NCBI RefSeq assembly: GCF_943846705.1
Contig: NZ_OX044366.1
Location: 3,286,001 to 3,350,000 of the forward strand
From: an uncultured Pseudomonas sp.
GTDB taxonomy: Bacteria; Pseudomonadota; Gammaproteobacteria; Pseudomonadales; Pseudomonadaceae
Reading direction: 5' to 3'
DNA: 64,000 nt
In this document: positions 34,120-42,936 of the stretch, piece by piece
How positions within the stretch are numbered: the first letter of the stretch is position 1
Layout: each line of letters starts with the position of its first letter
Notes under the pieces: model-generated
Told to the model about the DNA's origin: nothing
The model's input: only the letters and a program-made list of their open reading frames with translations
The model's database searches: none
Program-made: the position numbers and the translations under genes

Positions 34120-35777
34120 TGGATATGAGCCTAAATAAACCAACCGGCGAGTTGCTGCTGGACATACGCGATCTACACATCGAAGCGCAGTGCGACGAAG
34201 GCTGGCTGCCCTTGGTTCAGGGTATCGACCTGAGCCTGCACCGGGGTGAGGTGCTGGGGCTGATTGGTGAGTCGGGCGCGGGTAAATCGACCCTTGGCTT
34301 GGCCGCTATGGGCTATACCCGTGATGGTTGCCGCATCAGCCGTGGCTCGATTCACTTCGACGGTCAGGACCTGGTGAAGAGCTCGGCCGAGCAGTTGCGC
34401 ACGTTGCGCGGCCTGCGCATCGCCTACGTCGCGCAAAGTGCCGCCGCCTCGTTTAATCCGGCGCAACGGCTGATTGATCAGCATGTCGAAACGGCGGTTA
34501 AAAACGGCGGGATTAAGCCTGCGCAAGCCGAAGCCGAAGCACTGGAGTTGTACCGTGTACTGGGGCTGCCAGACCCGCAGCGGATTGCCCGCAGTTATCC
34601 GCATCAGGTTTCCGGTGGTCAGCTGCAGCGGGCGATGACCGCTATGGCGATGGCCTGCCATCCGGATTTGATCATTTTCGATGAGCCGACCACGGCGCTC
34701 GATGTCACCACGCAAATCGAGGTGCTGGCAGCAATTCGCAACGCGGTGGCGCATTTCGGTACGGCGGCCATCTATATCACCCACGATCTGGCGGTGGTCG
34801 CACAGATGGCTGACCGCATCATGGTGCTGCGCCACGGCAAGTTGGTGGAGGAAGGCGCGACGCGGAAAATGCTCGCCGAGCCACAGCAGGATTACACCAA
34901 GTCGCTGTGGGCAGTTCGCTGTTTTCGCACCGAGCCCAAGGCGCGTCCCGAAAATCAAACGCCTTTGCTGGAGGTGCGTAACGCCTCGGCCAGCTATGGC
35001 CAGCAGCCGGTGCTGAATGATGTGTCATTGAGCCTGTATCGCGGGCAGACGCTGGCGGTGATCGGCGAATCGGGCAGTGGCAAAAGCACCACGGCACGCT
35101 TGATTACCGGGCTGTTGACGCCTACAGCAGGCTCAGTGCTGCTTGATGGTGCCGAGTTGCCGCGCAGTTTCCAGCAGCGCAGTAAGGAGCAATTGCGCAG
35201 TATTCAGATGATCTACCAGATCCCCGATACGGCGCTGAACCCGAAACAACGGATTGTCGACATCATTGGTCGGCCTTTGGCGTTCTACCTTGGCCTCAAG
35301 GGCAAGGCCCTGCGCCAACGTGTGGCCGAGTTGCTGGAGATGATCGAGCTGGATCCCGACGTTTACATGCAGCGCCGGCCAACCGAACTGTCAGGCGGGC
35401 AGAAACAACGTATCTGCATCGCCCGCGCACTAGCGGCTGAGCCGCAACTGATCATCTGCGACGAAGTGACCTCGGCGCTGGATCAGTTGGTGGCCGAAGG
35501 CATCCTCAAGCTGCTGGACCGCGTTCAGCGCCAGTTGGGGGTTTCCTACCTGTTTATTACCCATGATGTCGCCACGGTCAGAGCCATCGCCGACGAGGTG
35601 CTGGTGATGCAACGCGGCAGGGTGGTCGATGCTGGTCTGCGCGACGCCATCTTCACCCCGCCGCATCAGGACTACACCGGCCTGCTGTTCTCATCCGAGC
35701 CGGAAATGGACCCCGACTGGCTGGACCGCCTGCTCCACCAGCGCGGCGCGAATAAGCCGCTTGAACCACAGCTTTAG
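34116..35777 (+). CDS. ABC transporter ATPase with two fused nucleotide-binding domains
   Basis: A 553-residue fusion equivalent to DppD plus DppF. Domain 1 (about 10-265) has Walker A GESGAGKST, signature VSGGQLQRAM and Walker B LIIFDEPTTALD. Domain 2 (about 290-540) has GESGSGKSTTAR, LSGGQKQRICIARALA and LIICDEVTSALD. The second domain shows CDEVTS in place of DEPTS, a conservative change often seen. Start codon choice is open: ATG 34116, 34119 or 34125; 34116 is given because it overlaps the preceding stop. Confidence 0.88.
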   Translation: MMDMSLNKPTGELLLDIRDLHIEAQCDEGWLPLVQGIDLSLHRGEVLGLIGESGAGKSTLGLAAMGYTRDGCRISRGSIHFDGQDLVKSSAEQLRTLRGLRIAYVAQSAAASFNPAQRLIDQHVETAVKNGGIKPAQAEAEALELYRVLGLPDPQRIARSYPHQVSGGQLQRAMTAMAMACHPDLIIFDEPTTALDVTTQIEVLAAIRNAVAHFGTAAIYITHDLAVVAQMADRIMVLRHGKLVEEGATRKMLAEPQQDYTKSLWAVRCFRTEPKARPENQTPLLEVRNASASYGQQPVLNDVSLSLYRGQTLAVIGESGSGKSTTARLITGLLTPTAGSVLLDGAELPRSFQQRSKEQLRSIQMIYQIPDTALNPKQRIVDIIGRPLAFYLGLKGKALRQRVAELLEMIELDPDVYMQRRPTELSGGQKQRICIARALAAEPQLIICDEVTSALDQLVAEGILKLLDRVQRQLGVSYLFITHDVATVRAIADEVLVMQRGRVVDAGLRDAIFTPPHQDYTGLLFSSEPEMDPDWLDRLLHQRGANKPLEPQL

Positions 35778-35794
35778 TTACCCTAGGAATTGTT

Positions 35795-36505
35795 ATGAAA
35801 GTACTGATCGTTCACGCCCACCCCGAGCCACAATCCTTCACCACGGCCATGCGTGACCTGGCGCTGGAAACCCTGCAAGGGCAGGGGCATGAGGTGCAGG
35901 TATCCGACCTCTATGCGATGAACTGGAATCCGGTTGCCAGCGCCGCTGACTTCGTCGAGCGTGAGAATTCGGACTACCTGGTGTATGCCCTAGAGCAACG
36001 TCTGGGCGTCAAGAAAGGCTGCCTGGCTGCGGATATCCAGAGCGAGCTAGATAAGCTGTTGTGGGCCGATACGCTGATTCTCAACTTTCCACTGTATTGG
36101 TTCTCGGTGCCGGCCATTCTTAAAGGCTGGATTGACCGAGTACTGGTGTCCGGCGTCTGTTACGGCGGCAAGCGCTTCTACGATCAGGGCGGCCTGAGTG
36201 GCAAGCGGGTGCTGGTCAGCCTGACCTTGGGCGGCCGCGAGCACATGTTTGGCGATGGTGCCATTCACGGCCCTCTAGAGGACATGTTGCGCCCGCTGTT
36301 ACGCGGCACATTGGCCTATGTGGGCATGGATGTGCTGCAACCATTCGTAGCCTGGCACGTGCCTTATATCAGCCACGAGGAGCGCCAGAAATTTCTAAGC
36401 GCCTATCAACAGCGGTTAGAGACGATCGGCCAGGACCAGCCTATTGAGTTCCCACGCTTAAGCCAGTTTGACGAGTTTCTCTATCCGTTGGCGCAACAGT
36501 CTTAA
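35795..36505 (+). CDS. NAD(P)H-quinone oxidoreductase, flavodoxin-like fold (NQO1/MdaB family)
   Basis: A 236-residue protein of the Flavodoxin_2 family: MKVLIVHAHPEPQSFTTAMR binds the FMN/FAD phosphate, then SDLYAMNWNPVASAADF. LILNFPLYWFSVPAILKGWI is the conserved active-site segment, and SGKRVLVSLTLGGREHMFGD the ribityl region. It reduces quinones or flavin-type compounds by two electrons. It lies 17 bp downstream of the ABC transporter ATPase with its own ribosome site (AGGAATTGTT), so it is probably part of the transport operon, which suggests a redox-active or aromatic imported substrate. Confidence 0.86.
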   Translation: MKVLIVHAHPEPQSFTTAMRDLALETLQGQGHEVQVSDLYAMNWNPVASAADFVERENSDYLVYALEQRLGVKKGCLAADIQSELDKLLWADTLILNFPLYWFSVPAILKGWIDRVLVSGVCYGGKRFYDQGGLSGKRVLVSLTLGGREHMFGDGAIHGPLEDMLRPLLRGTLAYVGMDVLQPFVAWHVPYISHEERQKFLSAYQQRLETIGQDQPIEFPRLSQFDEFLYPLAQQS

Positions 36506-36793
36506 ACCCTCACAGACTGCATTACAGCTGACAGGTCTGAGCGTTAAACCGGCCGGCTGTGATGGATAGCTCGATTACTTGGTCGCAGAACTGTGCGAGT
36601 ACCTTGCAGAGCAATGGCGAGCGCACTTGTGGGCCAAGTCGTCGGGCACCTTTCAGGATCAATCTGGCCTGAGCGACCTCACGCTGCCTTGCAGTTGCCA
36701 GTGGATGTAGACGGGGCGACAGCTCGACGCTTTACAACCGGGTTTATGACGTTTTTGTAAGGCTGTAGCGGATTAGACCAGGGGAGGCGAGTG

Positions 36794-38044
36794 ATGAGTG
36801 CAACGATCAGGACAACAGGAGCACTGCTGTTCAGCATGGGTTTGTTGATGCTGGGAAACGGTCTGCAAAGCTCGCTGATCAGCTTGCGCGCCTCGTTAGA
36901 GGGGTTTTCTACGCAGCTCACCGGGATCCTGATGACGGGCTATTTTGTCGGATTCCTCGTTGGCTCAATGCTAACCCCAAGAATTGTCGCGCAGGTTGGG
37001 CACATCCGCGTATTTGCTGCGCTGGCATCGCTTGCATCGAGCATGGTGTTAATTCACCCGGTACTCATTGAAGCGTGGTCGTGGTTCGTCATGCGCCTGG
37101 TTACGGGCTTCTGTATCGCTGGTTTATTTATTGTTGCTGAGAGTTGGCTCAATGACAGCGCGAGCAATGCCACTCGCGGTCAGCTGCTGTCGCTGTATAT
37201 GGTCATCACCACAGGCGCCATGGCCTGTGGTCAACTGCTACTTAACCTGGCCGACCCTGCTGGGTTTGAACTATTCATTCTGATTTCAGTGCTGGTTTCC
37301 TTAGCGCTGCTGCCTATTTTGCTTAGCGCTACCCCTGCACCTAGTTTTGCTGCGCCGGAGCACATGAGCCTGTTGCGCCTCTATCGCAGTTCACCCTTGG
37401 GTATTCTTGGTTGCTTTGGCACGGGCATGTCGACGGGGGCGATGCTCGGAATGGGAGTGATCTATGCCCAGCAAATAGGCCTTGAGCTAAGCCGTATTTC
37501 TTTGTTTATGGGGCTTATATTCATTGGTGGCGTAAGCCTGCAGTGGCCAATCGGCAAACTGTCCGACACGTTTGACCGGCGCAAAGTCCTCTTCGTAGTT
37601 ACATTCTTAGCCGCACTTACCGCCTTGCTGGCAGTCGCCGTGGCAAGGCTTTCGGTGCCAGGGCTGTTGGCCGTTGTGTTCGTGTTCGGCGGCCTGGCCT
37701 TGCCCATGTATTCCCTGTGTGTAGCCCATACCAATGATGCGCTTGAGCCCCAGCAAATGGTTGCGGCCAGTAGTAACCTGGTGCTGACTTATGGGGTTGG
37801 CGCCGCGCTTGGGCCTAGCCTGGCCGCCGCCGTTATGGGCCTGCTGGGGCCTAATGGCTTCTTCTGGTATTTGACAGTCGTGCATGCGTGTATCGGCCTC
37901 TTCGCCTTGTACCGCATGACCCAGCGCATCAGCGTGCCGCCGAATGAACAGGGCCTCTGCGTGCCGATTGGCGCGGCTACTTCCCAGGTTGCCATGGCCA
38001 TGGTTCAGGAAGCTACGGTCAGCCAGGCCGCTGGCAGTGACTGA
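36794..38044 (+). CDS. Major facilitator superfamily transporter
   Basis: A 416-residue MFS protein with twelve predicted helices. MLGNGLQSSLISLRASLEGF and GFLVGSMLTPRIVAQVGHIR (the helix 2-3 loop motif) give the YcaD/UMF-type pattern; the equivalent loop in the second half reads IGKLSDTFDRRKVLF. Ribosome site GGGGAGG supports ATG 36794. Transport direction and substrate cannot be inferred. It is a single gene with no clear partner. Confidence 0.85.
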   Translation: MSATIRTTGALLFSMGLLMLGNGLQSSLISLRASLEGFSTQLTGILMTGYFVGFLVGSMLTPRIVAQVGHIRVFAALASLASSMVLIHPVLIEAWSWFVMRLVTGFCIAGLFIVAESWLNDSASNATRGQLLSLYMVITTGAMACGQLLLNLADPAGFELFILISVLVSLALLPILLSATPAPSFAAPEHMSLLRLYRSSPLGILGCFGTGMSTGAMLGMGVIYAQQIGLELSRISLFMGLIFIGGVSLQWPIGKLSDTFDRRKVLFVVTFLAALTALLAVAVARLSVPGLLAVVFVFGGLALPMYSLCVAHTNDALEPQQMVAASSNLVLTYGVGAALGPSLAAAVMGLLGPNGFFWYLTVVHACIGLFALYRMTQRISVPPNEQGLCVPIGAATSQVAMAMVQEATVSQAAGSD

Positions 38045-38234
38045 CCGTCGCAAGCCGTTGTTTAACGGGTTTACCAAACTCGGGGCGACTCAAGCAGTAG
38101 TGGTCGCTGGCTTTTCTGCCTGGCATTCAGGTTAAACCTTGTCACGTGTGAGAGGCTTGCGCAGGGGCATTGTAAGGTCAGTGCAGCCTGATAGACTGCG
38201 TGCGCACTTTTCACATCATTGCTCAAGGTTCCCC

Positions 38235-39074
38235 ATGATCAAGAAATGTTTGTTCCCAGCAGCCGGTTACGGCACCCGTTTTCTGCCAGCCACCAAGGCT
38301 ATGCCCAAGGAAATGCTGCCGATCGTGAACAAACCGTTGATCCAGTATGGCGTTGAAGAGGCGCTGGAAGCCGGCTTGACGGAAATTGCCATGATTACTG
38401 GCCGCGGTAAGCGCGCGCTGGAAGATCACTTTGATATCAGCTACGAACTCGAACACCAGATTCGCGACACCGACAAAGAGAAATACCTAGTCGGCATCCG
38501 TCGTCTGATCGACGAATGCAGCTTCTCTTACACCCGTCAGGTGGAGATGAAAGGCCTGGGCCATGCCATTCTTTGTGGTCGCCCGCTGATCGGTGATGAA
38601 CCTTTCGCGGTGGTGCTCGCCGATGACCTGTGCCTGAACTTGGACGGCGATGCGGTGCTGACCCAGATGGTTAAGCTGTACAAGCAGTTCCGCTGCTCGA
38701 TTGTCGCCATCCAGGAAGTACCGCCCGAAGAAACCCATAAATATGGCGTGATTTCCGGCGAGATGATTCGCGATGACATCTACCGGGTTAACAGCATGGT
38801 CGAGAAGCCCAAGCCGGAAGATGCGCCGTCGAACCTGGCGATCATTGGTCGCTATATCCTTACTCCGGATATCTTCGAGCTGATTGAGCAGACCGAGCCA
38901 GGCAAAGGCGGGGAGATTCAAATCACCGACGCGCTGATGAAGCAGGCCCAGAACGGGTGCGTGATCGCCTATAAGTTCAAGGGCAAGCGCTTCGATTGCG
39001 GCGGTGCAGAAGGCTACATCGACGCGACCAACTTTTGCTTCGAGAACCTCTACAAAACCGGTAAGGCTTACTGA
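38235..39074 (+). CDS. galU: UTP--glucose-1-phosphate uridylyltransferase
   Basis: A 279-residue GalU with the nucleotide-binding signature CLFPAAGYGTRFLPATKAMP, then KEMLPIVNKPLIQYGVEEA. GLGHAILCGRPLIGDEPFAV and the C-terminal GKRFDCGGAEGYIDAT are typical. It makes UDP-glucose for lipopolysaccharide core, exopolysaccharide and osmoregulated glucans. ATG 38235 fits the family start; the 32 codons upstream in frame are an extension. The galU - dioxygenase-fold protein - gor order agrees with other Pseudomonas chromosomes. Confidence 0.96.
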   Translation: MIKKCLFPAAGYGTRFLPATKAMPKEMLPIVNKPLIQYGVEEALEAGLTEIAMITGRGKRALEDHFDISYELEHQIRDTDKEKYLVGIRRLIDECSFSYTRQVEMKGLGHAILCGRPLIGDEPFAVVLADDLCLNLDGDAVLTQMVKLYKQFRCSIVAIQEVPPEETHKYGVISGEMIRDDIYRVNSMVEKPKPEDAPSNLAIIGRYILTPDIFELIEQTEPGKGGEIQITDALMKQAQNGCVIAYKFKGKRFDCGGAEGYIDATNFCFENLYKTGKAY

Positions 39075-39096
39075 TTCACGCCTGCCGCCGTTGCTC

Positions 39097-39120
39097 CACA
39101 GCCACCTTCGGGTGGCTGTG
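39097..39120. terminator. UUCG-tetraloop hairpin between galU and VOC gene
   Basis: CACAGCCACC and GGTGGCTGTG form a perfect 10-bp stem closed by TTCG, an exceptionally stable tetraloop. It lies between convergent genes and probably terminates galU transcription despite the lack of a T-run. Confidence 0.75.
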
Positions 39121-39125
39121 TGCGT

Positions 39126-39548
39126 TCAGGCCAGTGGCATATCCTCGGAACCTGGTCCCAAAGGCTGGCCGTAACTGAATTCCACGTAATGCCCCGCAGG
39201 ATCACGCACGCCGCAGTAATAGCCAACGGGGTAGGGCTCATCACGCGGCTCCCAGACCAAACACCCGGCGAGTCGTGCCTGCTCAGCAATGCGATCGACC
39301 TGGGCGCGACTTTCTAGGGCAAAGCCAAAATGGCTGTAATCATCGGCCGCCAGTTGACGGTCATGCCCCCCCGGCATAATCACGAAAATAAAACTGTGTT
39401 CCTTGCCTGGCTCGGCCATCCAGACAATCGATGCGCCTTTCCCCGCGCGGCGATGAATAACCCGCATCGCGCAGAACTGCTCATAAAAGGCCACACAGGC
39501 GTCCAAGTCAGGCACATGTAACGCCACATGGGTAAGCGTAGGGCGCAT
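39126..39548 (-). CDS. VOC-superfamily (glyoxalase/dioxygenase fold) protein
   Basis: A 140-residue single-chain VOC protein. LTHVALHVPDLDACVAFYEQ supplies the first metal-ligand His, SHFGFALESRAQVDRIAEQA the second, and GHYVEFSYGQPLG the Glu ligand, so a metal site is complete. It may be a lactoylglutathione lyase relative or ring-cleaving enzyme. Its position next to gor, encoding glutathione reductase, fits a glutathione-linked detoxification role, which is inference. It is divergent from gor with 84 bp between starts. Confidence 0.84.
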   Translation of the reverse strand: MRPTLTHVALHVPDLDACVAFYEQFCAMRVIHRRAGKGASIVWMAEPGKEHSFIFVIMPGGHDRQLAADDYSHFGFALESRAQVDRIAEQARLAGCLVWEPRDEPYPVGYYCGVRDPAGHYVEFSYGQPLGPGSEDMPLA

Positions 39549-39632
39549 CACTGTTCTCCTCTTGTTCACACCCTTCAAGTTTAGGCGCTCGCGCCGCTTG
39601 GGGTATGCTTAGCGCCTGCTTTGGAGGCTGAA

Positions 39633-40991
39633 ATGACCTATGACTTCGACTTGTTTGTGATTGGTGCCGGTTCCGGTGGTGTGCGTGCAGCGCGATTTTC
39701 TGCCGGTTACGGCGCACGTGTGGCCGTTGCAGAAAGCCGCTATCTCGGTGGTACCTGCGTCAACGTCGGCTGCGTGCCCAAAAAGCTGCTGGTCTATGGG
39801 GCCCATTTTGCCGATGACTTCGAGCAGGCACAGGGTTTTGGTTGGTCGCTCGGAGAGGCCAAATTTGACTGGCCCACGCTGATCAGCAATAAGAACCGCG
39901 AAATTGATCGGCTTAATGGCATCTACCGTAACCTGCTGGTAAACAGTGGCGTGACCTTGCTTGAAGGCCATGCGCGGATTATTGACGACCACACTGTCGA
40001 GTTGGACGGTAAGCGTTACAGCACCAAGCACATCCTGATCGCCACCGGCGGTTGGCCGCATATTCCCGAAGTGCCTGGGCATGAGCATGCGATCGGCTCG
40101 AATGAAGCGTTCTTTCTGGAGCAGTTGCCCAAGCGCGTGCTGGTCATCGGCGGTGGCTACATTGCCGTGGAGTTCGCGTCTATCTTCAACGGCCTCGGCG
40201 CACAGACGTCACTGCTTTATCGCGGGGACTTGTTCCTGCGCGGGTTCGACATGGCCGTGCGTAACCACCTGCAGGAGGAACTGAGCAAGAGCGGGGTAGA
40301 TCTGCAGTTCAACAGCGATATCGCACGGATCGACAAACAAGCCGATGGCAGTCTGCTGGCTACGCTCAAAGATGGTCGCGTTCTCGAGGCTGATTGTATT
40401 TTCTACGCCACCGGCCGCCGTCCCATGCTGGATAACCTGGGTTTGGAAAACACCCATGTTGAACTCGATAAACGTGGCTATATCAAGGTGGATGAGCAGT
40501 ACCAGAGCAGCACGCCATCGATCCTCGCCATCGGCGATGTGATTGGTCGCGTTCAGCTCACGCCAGTTGCTCTGGCCGAAGGTATGGCGGTAGCCAGACG
40601 CTTGTTCAAACCCGAGGAGTACCGCAAGGTTGATTATCAGACGATCCCGACTGCGGTATTCAGCCTTCCAAACATTGGCACGGTCGGGCTGAGCGAAGAG
40701 CAGGCGAAGGAGGAGGGCTACAGCGTCCAGGTTTTCGAGAGCCGTTTCCGGCCGATGAAACTGACCCTGACCGAAAGCCAGGAACGCACGCTGATGAAAC
40801 TGGTGGTCGATGCACAAACAGACCGCGTACTCGGCTGCCATATGGTCGGCCCGGAGGCAGGTGAAATTGTCCAGGGCCTGGCGGTAGCGCTAAAAGCCGG
40901 TGCCACCAAGCAAATCTTTGATGACACCATCGGTGTGCACCCAACTGCAGCCGAGGAGTTCGTCACCATGCGTACTCCCGTATTGTCCTGA
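39633..40991 (+). CDS. gor: Glutathione-disulfide reductase
   Basis: A 452-residue FAD enzyme of the pyridine nucleotide-disulfide family. FVIGAGSGGVRAARFSAGYG binds FAD; the redox-active disulfide is in GGTCVNVGCVPKKLLVYG. VIGGGYIAVEFASIFNGLG binds NADPH and is followed by the Arg-rich GFDMAVRNHL region expected for NADPH specificity. The C-terminal base His lies in GVHPTAAEEFVTMRTP. The stop is 7 bp before the TRIC gene start. RBS GGAGG at 39622-39626 supports ATG 39633. It keeps glutathione reduced. Confidence 0.96.
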   Translation: MTYDFDLFVIGAGSGGVRAARFSAGYGARVAVAESRYLGGTCVNVGCVPKKLLVYGAHFADDFEQAQGFGWSLGEAKFDWPTLISNKNREIDRLNGIYRNLLVNSGVTLLEGHARIIDDHTVELDGKRYSTKHILIATGGWPHIPEVPGHEHAIGSNEAFFLEQLPKRVLVIGGGYIAVEFASIFNGLGAQTSLLYRGDLFLRGFDMAVRNHLQEELSKSGVDLQFNSDIARIDKQADGSLLATLKDGRVLEADCIFYATGRRPMLDNLGLENTHVELDKRGYIKVDEQYQSSTPSILAIGDVIGRVQLTPVALAEGMAVARRLFKPEEYRKVDYQTIPTAVFSLPNIGTVGLSEEQAKEEGYSVQVFESRFRPMKLTLTESQERTLMKLVVDAQTDRVLGCHMVGPEAGEIVQGLAVALKAGATKQIFDDTIGVHPTAAEEFVTMRTPVLS

Positions 40992-40998
40992 GGTCAGC

Positions 40999-41622
40999 AT
41001 GGCGCAATTGTTTTACCTGGCTGATTTGTTTGGTGTCGCCGTATTCGCCATCACCGGTGCATTGATGGCAGGGCGCAAGTCCATGGACCTGTTTGGCGTA
41101 TTGGTGATTGCCGTCATCACCGCCCTGGGTGGCGGCACTTTGCGTGACTTGATCCTGGATAATCATCCCGTCAGCTGGATTCGTAATGACCTGTATATAG
41201 TCGTCGCTTCGCTGGCGGCGGTTGGCACTGTCATCTGGGTGCGCCTGACCCAGCCGATCCACGAAAAAGGCCTGTTGTTAGCCGATGCCTTTGGGCTGGC
41301 GGTGTTTACCGTGATCGGTACCGAAGTCGCCATGCAGCACGGCGTCCCCCATAGCACGGCGATCATCATGGGCGTGATGACTGGGGTGGCCGGCGGGGTT
41401 ATGCGTGATGTGATCTGCAATGAGATTCCGCTGATCTTCCAGAAGGAAATCTACGCCACCGCCTGCATTGCCGGCGCGCTGGTGTTTATCATCATGCGCG
41501 AACTCGGCACACCACACTGGCTGGATACCAGCGTCGCCATGCTTACCGTGTTGCTCACTCGCTTGGCGGCTATTCGCTGGCACATCGCCTTGCCAAGCTT
41601 TCACTTGTTGGATCGCGACTGA
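40999..41622 (+). CDS. TRIC/YadS-family membrane channel protein (UPF0126)
   Basis: A 207-residue protein with seven helices built as two repeats, each with a glycine-rich kink: GGGTLRDLILDNHPVSWI in the first and GVAGGVMRDVICNEIPLI in the second. Bacterial TRIC homologues are trimeric monovalent cation channels; some YicG/YadS members have been linked to glycine transport. It is the last gene before the accessory island, and its 3' end is intact. Confidence 0.88.
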   Translation: MAQLFYLADLFGVAVFAITGALMAGRKSMDLFGVLVIAVITALGGGTLRDLILDNHPVSWIRNDLYIVVASLAAVGTVIWVRLTQPIHEKGLLLADAFGLAVFTVIGTEVAMQHGVPHSTAIIMGVMTGVAGGVMRDVICNEIPLIFQKEIYATACIAGALVFIIMRELGTPHWLDTSVAMLTVLLTRLAAIRWHIALPSFHLLDRD

Positions 41623-41653
41623 AGCGGGGCGACTGACAATTTCACTGCGCATG

Positions 41654-41692
41654 TTGAAAATAACTCAACTAAATGACTATTTAGTTGAGTTA
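41654..41692 (+). promoter_or_regulatory. Promoter overlapped by a 14-bp perfect inverted repeat (operator or recombination core)
   Basis: TAACTCAACTAAAT (41661-41674) and its exact reverse complement (41679-41692) flank GACT. TTGAAA (41654-41659) and TATTTA (41678-41683), spaced 18 bp, make a plausible sigma-70 promoter for the recombinase gene, whose TTG start lies 24 bp past the repeat. The repeat would cover the polymerase site, as an autoregulatory operator does, but its form also fits a tyrosine-recombinase crossover core. Confidence 0.65.
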
Positions 41693-41715
41693 AATTAATT
41701 CAGGACTATTTTAGA

Positions 41716-42714
41716 TTGGTTGATCACCGCGATAGCGCAACACCGTCAGCGCCACAATCGTCAGTTGAACCTGTTGTAGAGCCTATAAATGGGGCAGGGG
41801 ATGCCCTGGCCGACCTGAATAATCCTCTGATTCAATACCTCGCCAGGCTCGCCCCTTCCAGCCAATTGACCATGAAGTATGTGCTGCAGGATGCCATATA
41901 CCGCTTGGGCTTCGACGAGCTAGACCTTCGTCAGGTCCCATGGCATCTGCTCCAGCCTGGGCATATAACCGCACTGGTAGCAGCGCTACGTGAAGATGGT
42001 TACGCACCGAACACATCATCCTTGTACGTCAATGCCTTACGCGGGGTGATGAACGAGGCCTGGCGATTGAGCTTGATCGACCAGGATCAGCTATTGAAAA
42101 TCCGCTCGGTTAAACCCAGCAGCGGCACCCGCATGATCCAAGGGCGTAACCTTAAGCGCAGTCTGATTCGCGAAATAATGGATGTCTGTACTGCTGACCC
42201 CAGGCCACAGGGCCAGCGGGATGCAGCCATTATTGCGATTCTCTATGGCTCTGGCATGCGTAAGTCTGAATCAGTGAACCTCGACCTGAACCAGATCGAT
42301 TTCGCTGAACGCAGCCTGCGTGTGCTAGGTAAAGGCAACAAGGAACTGGTCAAGTACGCCCCCAGTTGGGCATTCGACAAGCTCAATGCTTGGCTGGCAC
42401 TGAGGCGTTCGCAACTGCCTGTCGGTCAGAATGACGATACGTTTCTGTTTAACCGGATTCGTCGTGGCAGCCACATAACCCGTGAGCGCATCAGCAAGCA
42501 CGCGATCTACTACATAGCCCAGCAACGCGGCCTGCAAGTCGGCGTGAAGATCATGCCGCATGATTTTCGCCGCTCATTTATTACCCGGGTCATCGAAGAG
42601 CACGATCTATCCCTGGCGCAAAAGCTCGCGCACCACACGAACATTCAAACCACTGCGAACTATGACGTGCGTGATGAAAACGAACGACGTCGTGCCATCG
42701 ACAATTACGTGTGA
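41716..42714 (+). CDS. Tyrosine recombinase/integrase of the tni-type element
   Basis: A 332-residue phage-integrase-family protein with a complete catalytic set: Arg in LYGSGMRKSESVNL, Lys in RVLGKGNKELVKYA, HxxR in MPHDFRRSFITRV, His in KLAHHTNIQTTANYD and the nucleophile Tyr there. The N-terminal SAM-like core-binding domain covers residues 60-140. The start is TTG 41716; no in-frame ATG occurs before about residue 50. It sits between the chromosomal TRIC gene and the transposase gene on the same strand. It could resolve cointegrates of the element, integrate it, or be a separate insertion. Codon use is more Pseudomonas-like than that of the transposition genes. Confidence 0.82.
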   Translation: MVDHRDSATPSAPQSSVEPVVEPINGAGDALADLNNPLIQYLARLAPSSQLTMKYVLQDAIYRLGFDELDLRQVPWHLLQPGHITALVAALREDGYAPNTSSLYVNALRGVMNEAWRLSLIDQDQLLKIRSVKPSSGTRMIQGRNLKRSLIREIMDVCTADPRPQGQRDAAIIAILYGSGMRKSESVNLDLNQIDFAERSLRVLGKGNKELVKYAPSWAFDKLNAWLALRRSQLPVGQNDDTFLFNRIRRGSHITRERISKHAIYYIAQQRGLQVGVKIMPHDFRRSFITRVIEEHDLSLAQKLAHHTNIQTTANYDVRDENERRRAIDNYV

Positions 42715-42779
42715 TGCCCGATCAAAAAAAAGAATATCATTTATCTCTAATAATCAATCACATACCTTGATTAACTTTT

Positions 42780-42826
42780 AAAAAATAGACTGACGCGGCA
42801 GAAAAGCTAGCAATAGTCTATTTTTT
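42780..42826. repeat. 12-bp inverted repeat, terminator or transposon-end element
   Basis: AAAAAATAGACT (42780-42791) and AGTCTATTTTTT (42815-42826) are perfect reverse complements around 23 bp. On the plus strand the T-run makes it usable as a terminator for the recombinase gene, but the stem is AT-rich. It lies in the gap where a transposon left end is expected. Confidence 0.5.
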
Positions 42827-42901
42827 GAACGTGACGTCGTATCGTGTTCGGCAGCCAATTTCGATCGTTGATAGAGACTGATGTAAGTCGCCGCTCGGCA
42901 G
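42796..42901 (+). repeat. Three spaced CGGCAG repeats upstream of the transposase
   Basis: CGGCAG occurs at 42796, 42849 and 42896, roughly 50 bp apart, all in the same orientation. Copies 1 and 3 extend similarity through GGCAGA...CTAG...TAG. Tn7- and Tn5053-like ends carry multiple transposase binding sites of this general layout. Short length keeps this tentative. Confidence 0.35.
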
Positions 42902-42936
42902 ACTTCGCCTAGATTAGCGTTGTGGAGAGTACATCC

